Shown one piece after another: positions 36,493 to 45,112 of a stretch of DNA of 64,000 nucleotides. This stretch comes from Paenibacillus jilunlii (GTDB lineage: Bacteria > Bacillota > Bacilli > Paenibacillales > Paenibacillaceae): NCBI RefSeq assembly GCF_900102965.1, contig NZ_FNGM01000002.1, positions 52,559 through 116,558 of the forward strand. The letters are read 5' to 3'. The translations under genes and the position numbers were made by a program. A model generated the notes under the pieces. It saw only the letters and a program-made list of their open reading frames with translations. It ran no database searches and was not told the origin of the DNA. Every line of letters begins with the position of its first letter. Position 1 is the first letter of the stretch.

Positions 36493-36540
36493 AAAACGGC
36501 TGCGCCATCCTTCACAGGATAGTGCAGCCGTTTTAGTTTT
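36493..36540 (+). terminator. Terminator of the wall nuclease gene
   Basis: AAAACGGCTGC and GCAGCCGTTTT form a perfect outer stem enclosing an inner ATCC/GGAT stem, followed by AGTTTT. Confidence 0.8.
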
Positions 36541-36637
36541 AAGATTGCTTAAAAATCCTGTAAACTGTGATTGCTAGGATGAGAGGTCCTGTCCCCCTGT
36601 CCCCCCTGCTTGGATCTGCTCGGTTCGGTAACAAACT

Positions 36638-36715
36638 TAAGTGGAAAAAGTAAACCTAAATCTCCCTTATCCCCCTTCCCCGCAAACGTTAGTTGGAAAA
36701 AGGGTCACCAACCAC
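36638..36715. repeat. 51-bp-phased hairpin array, family A, locus 2 (two forward units)
   Basis: TGGAAAAAG cores lie at 36642-36650 and 36694-36702, 52 bp apart, both forward. The inverted half of the array is absent. The second unit can pair TTGG with CCAA. Confidence 0.6.
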
Positions 36716-36816
36716 CCTATCGCCAAGCATCCTCCGCCCTTATCTGTGTAACTGAAAAGTGGTGTCTTATGTACGAGTGGCCATAGATTTATTTTCCGGA
36801 ATATGGTTCTACACCC

Positions 36817-36876
36817 TTGATACCTTCAATTAGTTCGTTTATAATAAAACAAAATTTAGTTCTATATTTATAGAAC
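36817..36876 (+). promoter_or_regulatory. Promoter and palindromic operator of the ArsR-type regulator
   Basis: TTGATA (36817-36822), exactly 17 bp, and TATAAT (36840-36845) form a near-consensus promoter. Just downstream, GTTCTATA-TT-TATAGAAC (36859-36876) is a perfect palindrome covering about +7 to +24, a position from which a bound repressor would block transcription. It may be the regulator's own operator. Confidence 0.7.
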
Positions 36877-36998
36877 AAAATATTCAGATCACCGTTAATG
36901 GTGGGCTGCTTCGACCAGCATCCGCCGCTGTATATGAATTCAGCCCTTCAGCTCCCCCAACGCCTGCATGGGGCAATCTAAGGAAACGAGGAACGCAC

Positions 36999-37904
36999 AT
37001 GGATTATAAGGTAGAAGTGGATTTTGCCCCTATGTATGAATGCTTCACCAGTTTAACTGCTTTTCTGGGCAAGCAGAATCATAACGCTCTGGAGTCCGGC
37101 AAGCTCTGGGTTAAGGAGGTTCAGAAAAAGTTTACCACAGCCCAGCTTCAGAACATGCAGGAGTTCTCCAGGGAAAATGCCGATTTCACGCTCACCCCAT
37201 ACATATGGAGCTGCCCTGGTGACCGTACAGTATCCGGTTTTCTGGATTGGTTCGACGGCCTCTCTCCGGGAGAACTGTTCGAAATTACCGCACGCTTCGG
37301 ATCAACGGTTCCGTCCAATCTCACCGATATGCGCAGCCAAGTCTCCCGGGTTCTGCGGGATTGGAATGAACGGTACTTCCGGGAAATCGATCCCGCTATT
37401 TTAGACTCGCTGAGCCGGGAGGCAGACTCCAGACGGGCCGGATTAAACAGCACTAATGCTCTGGAGGTCTACGAGCAGGCGACACAGGGGATGCGGCTGT
37501 ATCCCGGCGAACAATTGAAGCAGATCATACTGATCCCACAGTACCATGCCCGCCCGCTGGTCACCTCTTCGTTATACGATGAATTTGTTTTTACCAGCTA
37601 TGCTTGTGATGCGCTGCCTCCGGAGGAAGGGCGGCCCGCTCCTTCGCTGCTGCGGCTAACCCGGGCGCTCTCGGACGAGACGCGGCTCTACATTCTCCGT
37701 CTGCTGGCCGGGAAGCAGCTGGGCTTCACTGAAATTGTGCGGCAGGTCGGCCTGTCCAAAAGCACGATCCACTACCATCTCATCACGCTGCGTTCGGCCG
37801 GATTGGTCATTGTCCATACCAGCGGCAAAAGCGCGTCCTACAGCCTGCGCCTGGATGCCCTGAACAATCTGCCGCAGCAGATTGCCGATTATATGGAGAA
37901 GTGA
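36999..37904 (+). CDS. ArsR-family transcriptional regulator with a long N-terminal domain
   Basis: The 301-residue protein has a C-terminal winged helix (about residues 217-295: LLRLTRALSDETRLYILRLL, GFTEIVRQVGLSKSTIHYHL) of the ArsR type. The N-terminal ~210 residues resemble the DUF5937-like part found in regulators next to MFS exporters. None of the standard ArsR metal-binding cysteine sets is seen, so an organic ligand is more likely. The ribosome site is AACGAGGAACG. An MFS gene follows 137 bp downstream; the two probably form a regulator-exporter pair. A palindrome in the promoter suggests autorepression. Confidence 0.85.
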   Translation: MDYKVEVDFAPMYECFTSLTAFLGKQNHNALESGKLWVKEVQKKFTTAQLQNMQEFSRENADFTLTPYIWSCPGDRTVSGFLDWFDGLSPGELFEITARFGSTVPSNLTDMRSQVSRVLRDWNERYFREIDPAILDSLSREADSRRAGLNSTNALEVYEQATQGMRLYPGEQLKQIILIPQYHARPLVTSSLYDEFVFTSYACDALPPEEGRPAPSLLRLTRALSDETRLYILRLLAGKQLGFTEIVRQVGLSKSTIHYHLITLRSAGLVIVHTSGKSASYSLRLDALNNLPQQIADYMEK

Positions 37905-38041
37905 GCAGGAGCAGACGGTTAAGCGCTAAAAGAGCAATCACCCGGATGAGCCGCCGTTTACCACTTAGCCGCTTAGCGGTTATGTCCCCTTTATGGTCTG
38001 AGCGCTTGGGCGGGGATACGTGAAAAAGGAGTGAATTCCCT

Positions 38042-39319
38042 ATGCTGAAACGCAGCTATTATGGCTTGCTGTCCACGATTTCCCTGAGCGCTTTCGGAGA
38101 TGCCTTTGGCCTGCTGGCGATGGAGTGGCTGGTCTACGAGCTGACCGGCTCCAAGCTGGCCATGGGCGCACTGGCACTCAGCTCCGGCATCCCGGAACTG
38201 GTGCTGCGCTTAATCGGCTCGCCGCTGTCGGACCGGCTGCACCGCGTGCGCTTCATGGCCTGCCTGGCCGCCGTCCGGCTGCTGGCCATTGCCCTGCCGC
38301 TGGGCATGGGCCTCGCCGGCCAGCTCCAGCTCTGGCATTTGTTCGCCGCAGCCGGGCTTAGCGGCGCCTGCGCCGCGCTGTTCATGCCCACGGCGATGGC
38401 TGTCATTCCCGGCGTCGCAGACAGCCGGAAGCTGGTGCGCGCCTTCGCCGTCATCGACGGCTGCAAAGGAGCGGCGGCGCTGCTTGGGCCTGCGCTGGCC
38501 GGTGTGATCACCGCGTCCAGCGGAGCGCTGCCGGCCCTTGGCATCAATATGCTGTGCTGCACCGCTGCCATTGCCACGCTGCTGTGTCTGCCGAAGCTGC
38601 CCAAGCCGGATACAGCTCCAGGCAGCTTTTCCCTGGCTGCATATATGCGTGAAATCGCAGAAGGCTTCACCTTCTACAAGCAGTTCCCGGCAATGTTTAC
38701 CATTATGCTCATGGCTTCGGTCAGCAATCTGAGCTCCATCGCCGTCTGGACGATGATGGTTCCCTATGTGCGCGAGGTGCTCCACCGCGACGCTGCAGCC
38801 ATGGGCACGCTCACCACAGCTTCTGCACTGGGAACGCTGGTCGGGCTTGGTGTGATCTCCCTGCTGGGCGAGATTCAGCGCAGGCGCCTGGTCATGCTCG
38901 GCAGTCTGGGCACCATCGGAATCATTACATCCATATGGGGGCTGGTCCCCAGCCTCCCCTTCGCGCTTGCTGCCGTATTTGTATCCGGTGCCCTGGGACC
39001 CTTCTTCGGCTCTTTAAGCTCCTCCCTGCACGGGCGTCTGGTTCCGGGCAATCTCCAGGGACGGGTGAATTCCATCCGGTTTCTGATTGGCGGCAGCCTG
39101 ACGCCCCTAGGCGCTTTTGCCGGAGGGGCTATTGCCGAGGCCTACGGCATCTCTGCCCTATTTCTCGCCGCAGGACTGCTGCCGGCTGTATTTGCCGGAA
39201 TCGCCCTGCTGCTCCCCGGCCTCCGGATGCTCGATGGCGACCTGTCAATGCTTGAAGCCAGACAATTGCAGAACAGCAGGCTGCCCGCCGTGGCTCCAGG
39301 CGTTTTAGCGGAAAGGTAA
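38042..39319 (+). CDS. MFS transporter, probable exporter
   Basis: The 425-residue protein has 12 predicted helices. Its opening LSAFGDAFGLLAMEWLVYEL and the loop RLIGSPLSDRLHRVRFM match the MFS_3 / enterobactin-exporter-like group (helix 2-3 motif A variant). The ribosome site AAAGGAG precedes the ATG. It follows the ArsR-type regulator and probably exports the compound that the regulator senses. The substrate is not predictable; macrolide-type exporters of this group are common in Paenibacillus. Confidence 0.88.
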   Translation: MLKRSYYGLLSTISLSAFGDAFGLLAMEWLVYELTGSKLAMGALALSSGIPELVLRLIGSPLSDRLHRVRFMACLAAVRLLAIALPLGMGLAGQLQLWHLFAAAGLSGACAALFMPTAMAVIPGVADSRKLVRAFAVIDGCKGAAALLGPALAGVITASSGALPALGINMLCCTAAIATLLCLPKLPKPDTAPGSFSLAAYMREIAEGFTFYKQFPAMFTIMLMASVSNLSSIAVWTMMVPYVREVLHRDAAAMGTLTTASALGTLVGLGVISLLGEIQRRRLVMLGSLGTIGIITSIWGLVPSLPFALAAVFVSGALGPFFGSLSSSLHGRLVPGNLQGRVNSIRFLIGGSLTPLGAFAGGAIAEAYGISALFLAAGLLPAVFAGIALLLPGLRMLDGDLSMLEARQLQNSRLPAVAPGVLAER

Positions 39320-39390
39320 CCCCGCCGCCACGGAGCCACAGGGTCTGGCCTGATCCGATCAACATTCGGGCGATCCATATCCCAACACCA

Positions 39391-39425
39391 AACAGGCGAT
39401 ACCCGTGTCATTGGAGTATCGCCTG
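39391..39425. terminator. Hairpin between converging MFS and phosphatase genes
   Basis: AGGCGATAC and GTATCGCCT pair perfectly around a 13-nt loop in the convergent intergenic space. T tracts are weak on both sides. Confidence 0.55.
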
Positions 39426-39462
39426 CAGGCTGGAGCTTTTAGCAACCATGATCTTTATAGGT

Positions 39463-40104
39463 CTAATCAAAAAGTTCATCTTCTGTGCTTCTCACATAAT
39501 GGCTTGTATCCCCGTGCAGCAGGATCTCTGCCATCCCGTCCGTAAAATCAACCCGGCACAGGCAGGTAGGATAAATATAAGGCAGATCCCATAGCTTCTC
39601 CATGGCCCTCTCTTCAAAATAAGCCATCAGCACTTTAATAACCACCGTATGGGTAACAATCAGGATGCGCTGCCCCTCATGTGCGGCCACAATTTCCTGC
39701 AGCTTGTCCAGCGCACGCTTCTGCACACCGGCAAAGGTCTCGCTGCCTTCCACCCTGAATTCCTCCGGGTCCTTCCAAAAATTAAAGTGCTGCACCGGGT
39801 CCCGGGCTTCGATCTCGCCGGAGTCGCATCCTTCCCAGACTCCCATGCCGATTTCCTTGAATTCATCGCAGGCAGTTAGCGGGATGTCCCGCTCTCCCCG
39901 GATAATCTCCGCCGTCCGAAATGCCCTTGGGCTTGAGCTGGAATAAATGATATCTAGCGGCTCCTTTTGCAGCCCCGCGTTCAGCCACTGTGCCTGCTGC
40001 TCGCCAAGCGGCGTAAGCGGTGAATCAAGATGCCCCTGCATCCTTTTCTGGACATTCCATTCTGTCTGACCGTGCCGGGTTATAAATACTGTTGTTGCAG
40101 TCAA
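39463..40104 (-). CDS. Histidine phosphatase (phosphoglycerate mutase-like)
   Basis: The 213-residue protein opens FITRHGQTEWNVQKRMQG, the RHG motif whose His is phosphorylated, and has YSSSSPRAFRTAEI and VTHTVVIK, the second catalytic His. It is the broad-specificity phosphatase/cobalamin-ribazole-phosphatase-like branch rather than glycolytic mutase, judged by length. GGAGGGTGG lies before the ATG. It stands alone. The physiological substrate is unknown. Confidence 0.88.
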   Translation of the reverse strand: MTATTVFITRHGQTEWNVQKRMQGHLDSPLTPLGEQQAQWLNAGLQKEPLDIIYSSSSPRAFRTAEIIRGERDIPLTACDEFKEIGMGVWEGCDSGEIEARDPVQHFNFWKDPEEFRVEGSETFAGVQKRALDKLQEIVAAHEGQRILIVTHTVVIKVLMAYFEERAMEKLWDLPYIYPTCLCRVDFTDGMAEILLHGDTSHYVRSTEDELFD

Positions 40105-40236
40105 GAGGCCACCCTCCTTTATAGTCCTTCATAATCATATAAGTTATAAGACAAATTTGATCTCCCTAATTCCAAAAAATCGCCCGTCACTGCGCTGAAG
40201 AGCTGCTATTCCCAGCCGCATACGTAACCTGATCCG

Positions 40237-41040
40237 TTACACCCGCCTCTGCTCCAGCCACTTCACCGCATAGTCCACGATCTCCCGCTGCGGGATTAGC
40301 TGGGCTGGTGCTGCGGCAACTTTACCATATGTAATCTGTCCCGTCTCTTGTCCGAAGTCCCCGCCAATGGCGGCAAAATCCTCCGAATTCCAGTTATAAT
40401 CCCTGAACTCTACCCAGTGTCTGGCCCCATCAACCCGCATAGGCGCTCCCGCAGTGACCTCCTGCTTCCCGGCATACTCCGCCCGGTATTCAGCCAGATG
40501 CAGTGAGGTATTGTTGAGGCTGTCTACGCCGAGCAGCAATACGCTTCCTTTCAGATCATAAATCCGGGCCAGAGGCGATTGTTCGCCAAAGGCATACTCC
40601 AGCGCATGCCCATCGATAATCTCATCCCTGTGCCTGCCCCAGGCGGCAAAAGAATTTATCGGATGGCTGCTGCGCTTCACGCCTTTTTGCTTGCGGAACG
40701 TTTCAGGAATCACGCCCATCCCCCGCAGCAGCGTGAGGTCCGGGTCATAGGCCGGCATATGCTCCCGGATGCCCGGCCACCATGCCTCAGGCACGGGCGG
40801 ATTGCTCCAGCCTGACGGATCGGTCAAGTCTGAGGAATGGGTGGGCATCACCAGAGTTCCCTCTTCCCCAAGCACCTGTTCCAGCGCCAGAATAACGGCC
40901 ACCGGCCCGCCTGCCACCCACTGCCCCAGCGACTTGAAAGACGAATGCAGCAGCATCGTCATCCCCTCGCACACACCCAGCCTCCGAAAATCCGCAGCCA
41001 GCGTCTCTACAGTAATTAGTTCCCCTTGAACTTCTTCCAC
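40237..41040 (-). CDS. AAC(3)-family N-acetyltransferase
   Basis: The 267-residue protein has the antibiotic-NAT fold: GMTMLLHSSFKSLGQWVAGG near the start, LVMPTHSSDLTDP, RGMGVIPETFRK and HPINSFAAWG. These match aminoglycoside 3-N-acetyltransferases and their chromosomal relatives such as B. subtilis YokD. It transfers acetyl from acetyl-CoA to an amine. GAGGTGAG precedes the GTG start. Being chromosomal and without mobile elements, it may be housekeeping; resistance cannot be inferred from the sequence alone. Confidence 0.88.
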   Translation of the reverse strand: MEEVQGELITVETLAADFRRLGVCEGMTMLLHSSFKSLGQWVAGGPVAVILALEQVLGEEGTLVMPTHSSDLTDPSGWSNPPVPEAWWPGIREHMPAYDPDLTLLRGMGVIPETFRKQKGVKRSSHPINSFAAWGRHRDEIIDGHALEYAFGEQSPLARIYDLKGSVLLLGVDSLNNTSLHLAEYRAEYAGKQEVTAGAPMRVDGARHWVEFRDYNWNSEDFAAIGGDFGQETGQITYGKVAAAPAQLIPQREIVDYAVKWLEQRRV

Positions 41041-41263
41041 TCGAATGTCTCACCTCAACTTTTCATATCTGAGGATCTACTCCTCTGCAATTTGAGAGCA
41101 TACCTCAAGCCTAATAGACTTGGATCAGACTTGAACAGGCTTGGGCAGTCCAACGGTTCAGCACAGTGACCTTCCGGATTTCCGGGGACAAGTCACCGCA
41201 CCTAGAGGGCATCTGCTATCTACCTGCCTATCCTGCCCAACCTCGTACTCGATTTCATACTCA

Positions 41264-41462
41264 TTAGATGGAATTTCTCCCACTAATTCTTCTGATAACA
41301 AACTTAATCCGCATTTAGTGGGAATTAGTCCACTTAAATTTTCTGTAATGGTTAAAATACCCCCAAGTTCGCTGTTCGCTGAAAATTTAAGTTCCCTTTT
41401 TCCACCTAAATCAAAAAATGAGCACAATTCCGTTAAATTAGTTGTACTAATTCCCACTAACA
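41264..41462. repeat. 51-bp-phased hairpin array, family A, locus 3 (forward-forward-inverted-inverted)
   Basis: Forward units lie at 41264-41288 (TTAGATGGAATTTCTCCC type) and 41315-41340 (TTTAGTGGGAATTAGTCC type), 51 bp apart. Inverted units lie around 41385-41408 (TTAAGTTCCCTTTTTCCACC) and 41435-41460, again 51 bp apart. It fills the gap between the AAC(3)-family and response regulator genes; no gene is seen in 41041-41527. Confidence 0.75.
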
Positions 41463-41527
41463 AAAAGTTAGTTGGAGCTTGTCAGCAGCATCCTTGCCTC
41501 AGCCAAGCGCCTGCCGCTTCCGGCTTC

Positions 41528-43117
41528 TCACGATTCCTTATCTCCCATTCGTCCCGGGTAACGCTCCAGCAGCAGCTTGGCGCGGTATTCGCCGGGGGAG
41601 ATGCCTTCCAGCTCCTTGAATACACGGGCGAACTGCTTGCTGTTCTCGAAGCCGACCGCTTCGGAGACACCGGCCAGCTTGACGCGGTTCTCGGAGAGCA
41701 GCGCTTTGGCGTGGCGGATGCGGACTTTTTTGAGATACAGCACAAAGCTCTCTCCGGTGTAGGCCTTGAAGGCCTCACTGAAATAAGAATAGTTAAGCGA
41801 CACATAGTTGCTGACCATGGCCATATTCAGCGGACGGGCATAATTCGCTTCAATATAGGCCAGCGCTTCCTCCATATCGGTATGCTCGGTGTGAGCGGAT
41901 CTAATTCCTATGATATATTCGTTCACCGTAATGAGCAAATGCTCAAGTGTCCGGTAATAGTCGTGAAAATGGCGGAAATTATACAGATTGCCTACTGTGC
42001 GGTACAGCTTCAGTACCTCTACCGAAGCCTCCCCGTGCAAACGGAAAACCTCATCCAGCACCCGTTCATTGATGCTGCGGCCCACATGTTCCAGATATGC
42101 CAGATCCAAATGCTGCAAATGTTCCAGCTGAAAAATAACGCCCAGCAAACTTTTGATTTCCTTCTCGCGTTCGGTCCCGAGCATGTTCAGCAGCTTGCGC
42201 AGCTCTTCCTCCGGCGCCGGAAACTGCAGCCGCCCTTCGCGCAGATCCGCGTAGTCCATGAAGCTGGCCTGCGGCGGCAGGAACGTATACTGCAGCGCGC
42301 GGCAGGCCTCCTTATACCCTGTGCGGAAATCTGCCGGATTGCGCATTTCGCCGCCGATGCCGATGAGCAGCCCGTTCAAATCCTTGGCTGCAGCCTGCCG
42401 GTCAAGCTCCCGGAATGCCTCCCTGCCGCTTCCGACCAGGACCAGCTTCCCTTCCCAGTCTGTCAGAATCTCAGTAAAACGGCTGGAGAGCGGGCCGCTC
42501 ATCCGCTCGATCAGCCCTTGTACTTCCTCCGGCTTCATCCGCGTCCCGTCATTATAATAGAAGTTCAACACTCCTACCGTAAAAGGAGCCGGCAGCCGTT
42601 CCAGTTCCTGCTGCTGCTCCAGCGACGGCTCCACGGGCTCCTGCATCAGCAGACCGCGCAGCCGGGCGGTCCGCAGCTCCTGGCGGTAGCCCTCAGCCTC
42701 CTGCGCAAGCCTCCGGGAGCTGGACTCCTGCTCCTTCCACTCCCGGCTGATCTGCTCCAGAACCCCGAACAGCTCCTCGCGCCGGATCGGCTTCAGCAGA
42801 TAATCCTTAACGCGGTAGCGGATCGCGCTTTTGGCATATTCAAAATCATCGTAGCCGCTTAAGATCACGACCGCCGGCCCTTCCCCGCCGGGCTCCGCTT
42901 CCGCGGACAGCCGCTCCAGCAGCGTGATACCATCCATCACCGGCATGCGGATGTCGGTAATGATGATATCTCTGCGTTCCTGCTGATACAGCGCAAGCGC
43001 CTCTGCACCATTCCCCGCGAGTGCGATGCTGTAGCGGGACGGGTATTCCCGCTCGATCATGGCCTGCAGACCCTGGCGGATCATCTTTTCATCATCTATA
43101 ATCAGCAGCTTCTTCAT
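41528..43117 (-). CDS. YesN-type response regulator with AraC DNA-binding domain
   Basis: The 529-residue protein has a receiver domain (acidic pair in LLIIDDEK, phosphoacceptor Asp55 in IIITDIRMP) and a C-terminal AraC double helix-turn-helix (from about residue 415: ALAYIEANYARPLNMAMVS; then VKLAGVSEAVGFENSKQFAR). The 300-residue middle part is variable, as usual in this group. Its ATG overlaps the histidine kinase stop by 4 nt. It should activate the transporter operon encoded upstream at 45-49 kb in response to the paired kinase. Confidence 0.93.
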   Translation of the reverse strand: MKKLLIIDDEKMIRQGLQAMIEREYPSRYSIALAGNGAEALALYQQERRDIIITDIRMPVMDGITLLERLSAEAEPGGEGPAVVILSGYDDFEYAKSAIRYRVKDYLLKPIRREELFGVLEQISREWKEQESSSRRLAQEAEGYRQELRTARLRGLLMQEPVEPSLEQQQELERLPAPFTVGVLNFYYNDGTRMKPEEVQGLIERMSGPLSSRFTEILTDWEGKLVLVGSGREAFRELDRQAAAKDLNGLLIGIGGEMRNPADFRTGYKEACRALQYTFLPPQASFMDYADLREGRLQFPAPEEELRKLLNMLGTEREKEIKSLLGVIFQLEHLQHLDLAYLEHVGRSINERVLDEVFRLHGEASVEVLKLYRTVGNLYNFRHFHDYYRTLEHLLITVNEYIIGIRSAHTEHTDMEEALAYIEANYARPLNMAMVSNYVSLNYSYFSEAFKAYTGESFVLYLKKVRIRHAKALLSENRVKLAGVSEAVGFENSKQFARVFKELEGISPGEYRAKLLLERYPGRMGDKES

Positions 43118-45030
43118 GTCTGTCTATCCCCCGTCAAAAGAACTTTGGGCAGCGTCATGAACACTGTCGTCCATTCCCCCGCCTGACTCTTCACTTCCAG
43201 CCCGTAGGCTTCCCCATAGAACAGCTGCAGCCGCTGATGCACATTCCGCAGCCCTATCCCTCCCCCTCTGTAACCGCCAGTTGAGGAACCGGAAGCATCT
43301 GCCCCCGGCTCCTCCTTGGCATATATGGAGCTGTGCAGCTCCGTCAGCCGTTCCGGGGTCAGCCCGAACCCGTTATCACGGATAGCGATAAAGATATCCC
43401 CATCGGCCTCCGAAATCCGGATGCGGATCGAGCGGTTCTGAAGCTCCTCCTCTCCGGCTGCCCATGCGTGCTTCACACTGTTCTCCACCACCGGCTGCAG
43501 CGACATCTTCAGCACCTCAAGCTCCAGATAAGGAGCATCAATCTCCAGTTCCAGCAGAATCGGATACTCAAACCGGATATTCATCACTTCAATGTAATTT
43601 TCGATATGGCGGATTTCATCCCGCAGCTTCACATACTCTCCTGACCATTTGAAGTTGTAGCGCATCATGCCGCCAAGCGAAGTCAGCGCATCGGAGATGC
43701 CCCGCTGATTCTCGATCTCGGCCAGCATTTTTATATTTTCCAGCGTGTTATAGAGGAAATGGGCATCGATCTGGTTATGCAGCGTCCGCAGTTCGGCCTC
43801 CTTGGAGAGAGCCTCCTTGTTCACAGCCTGGGCTACCAGCGTATTAATCGTGTTCATCAGCTTGGAGAAATGATGGGCCAGCTCCCCGACTTCCCCGCCT
43901 CCGCGGATGCTGATCCCCGTATACGCTTCCCCTCTGCGCGCTTTTTTCATCGTCTCGGTCAACCGGCGCAGATTCTTCAGGATAAAGGCATTCAGCACAT
44001 AGGCAATAGCTGTAACCAGAACAATAAAGCCGATATTGAGTCCGATAATCAGATTGCGGGTATGCGCTATATCCTTCATAACCCCTTCCATGGACACCAC
44101 ATTGACCAGTGAGGCGCCGATCTCCGTAAGCGGGGTATGAACCAGCAGAAAAGAGTTGCCGTTCTCCTTATAGTGGATATCCCACTCCCCGGTCTCCGCA
44201 TACTGCCGCAGGCGTCCGGCAATCGCTCCGGTCAGCTGCGGGTTATCCTGCACAAAAGAATTATCGGCGCGGGTAAACAACTGCAGCTCCTCGCCCGCGA
44301 TGAACATCTGCGACTGGTTGTCGCGCACATCGGTATAGGTTTTCGGCGTAAACCGGCTGAGCAGCATATCCACCTGAATCATCCCGACATGATGGCCGGC
44401 CGGAATGCTGATCTCGCGCAACAAAGAGACCTTTGGCTGCCCCTTCGGGGGATCGCCCGAATAACGCTGCATGAGATCAGGGTCTTCATTTTGAAAAGAC
44501 CACAGCTCCTGCCCCTCCAGCTTCAGGGCTTCTTGGAACCATGGCTCCATGGATACCCGGTCCTCCCGGAAAATAATAGGCCAGAGTTCGTGAACCTCCC
44601 CGCTTCCTGAATAAAGGCGCAAATGCTCAATATTGGGGTTGTTGATTTGGATTCTGCTGAGATTCACAAAAGTCGTCGTATTGAAATCAATCAGTTCGCC
44701 GAGGGAGGGGTCTTTTTCATTGAGCAGATAATTCTGGACCGCCTTGTCGGAATAGGCCATCTGCGCCGCCCGTTCCATGGCCTCGATCTGGTTGAGAATA
44801 TGCAGCTTTTCCATCTGCAGCAAATAGCTGTTTTTGTCCACGGCATCGCGTACATACGTATTGTTGATCGATCTGTAGGAATAGAGGGAGACCAGCAGAC
44901 ACGGACCCAGAATAATAAAAATATAGGCCGCCACCAGCCGGCTTTGCAGCGATCTTCGTCCCCACCAATAATTGAAGGAGCTCCATAATGCCCCTGTTCG
45001 TTTGCGTATGCTCACCTGTGTCCTGTACAC
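43114..45030 (-). CDS. YesM-type sensor histidine kinase
   Basis: The 638-residue kinase has transmembrane helices at about residues 31-52 and 328-350 flanking an extracytoplasmic sensor, a HAMP-like segment (LRRLTETMKKARRGE), the phosphoacceptor motif QIDAHFLYNTLENI near residue 420, and an ATPase domain with PVVENSVKHAW and RDNGFGLTP. The start is a GTG; another GTG 15 nt downstream (VSIRKRTG) is equally possible. It pairs with the overlapping YesN-type regulator. The binding protein gene of the transporter lies just upstream, as in other systems where the kinase senses substrate. Confidence 0.92.
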   Translation of the reverse strand: MYRTQVSIRKRTGALWSSFNYWWGRRSLQSRLVAAYIFIILGPCLLVSLYSYRSINNTYVRDAVDKNSYLLQMEKLHILNQIEAMERAAQMAYSDKAVQNYLLNEKDPSLGELIDFNTTTFVNLSRIQINNPNIEHLRLYSGSGEVHELWPIIFREDRVSMEPWFQEALKLEGQELWSFQNEDPDLMQRYSGDPPKGQPKVSLLREISIPAGHHVGMIQVDMLLSRFTPKTYTDVRDNQSQMFIAGEELQLFTRADNSFVQDNPQLTGAIAGRLRQYAETGEWDIHYKENGNSFLLVHTPLTEIGASLVNVVSMEGVMKDIAHTRNLIIGLNIGFIVLVTAIAYVLNAFILKNLRRLTETMKKARRGEAYTGISIRGGGEVGELAHHFSKLMNTINTLVAQAVNKEALSKEAELRTLHNQIDAHFLYNTLENIKMLAEIENQRGISDALTSLGGMMRYNFKWSGEYVKLRDEIRHIENYIEVMNIRFEYPILLELEIDAPYLELEVLKMSLQPVVENSVKHAWAAGEEELQNRSIRIRISEADGDIFIAIRDNGFGLTPERLTELHSSIYAKEEPGADASGSSTGGYRGGGIGLRNVHQRLQLFYGEAYGLEVKSQAGEWTTVFMTLPKVLLTGDRQT

Positions 45031-45112
45031 CTCACCTGACGTACATCCTTATATTTGAAGAAAATAACCCAAAAGCCCGCGGTTAGCGGGCAATTGGGCA
45101 ACTGTATAGAAG

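Noticed and set aside
40237..41040. Acquired aminoglycoside resistance gene
   Set aside because: The fold is right, but no mobile element flanks it, and chromosomal YokD-like members are common; resistance cannot be claimed.
41141..42862. 573-codon plus-strand frame across the response regulator
   Set aside because: It begins in a hairpin array and runs antisense to a clear AraC response regulator.
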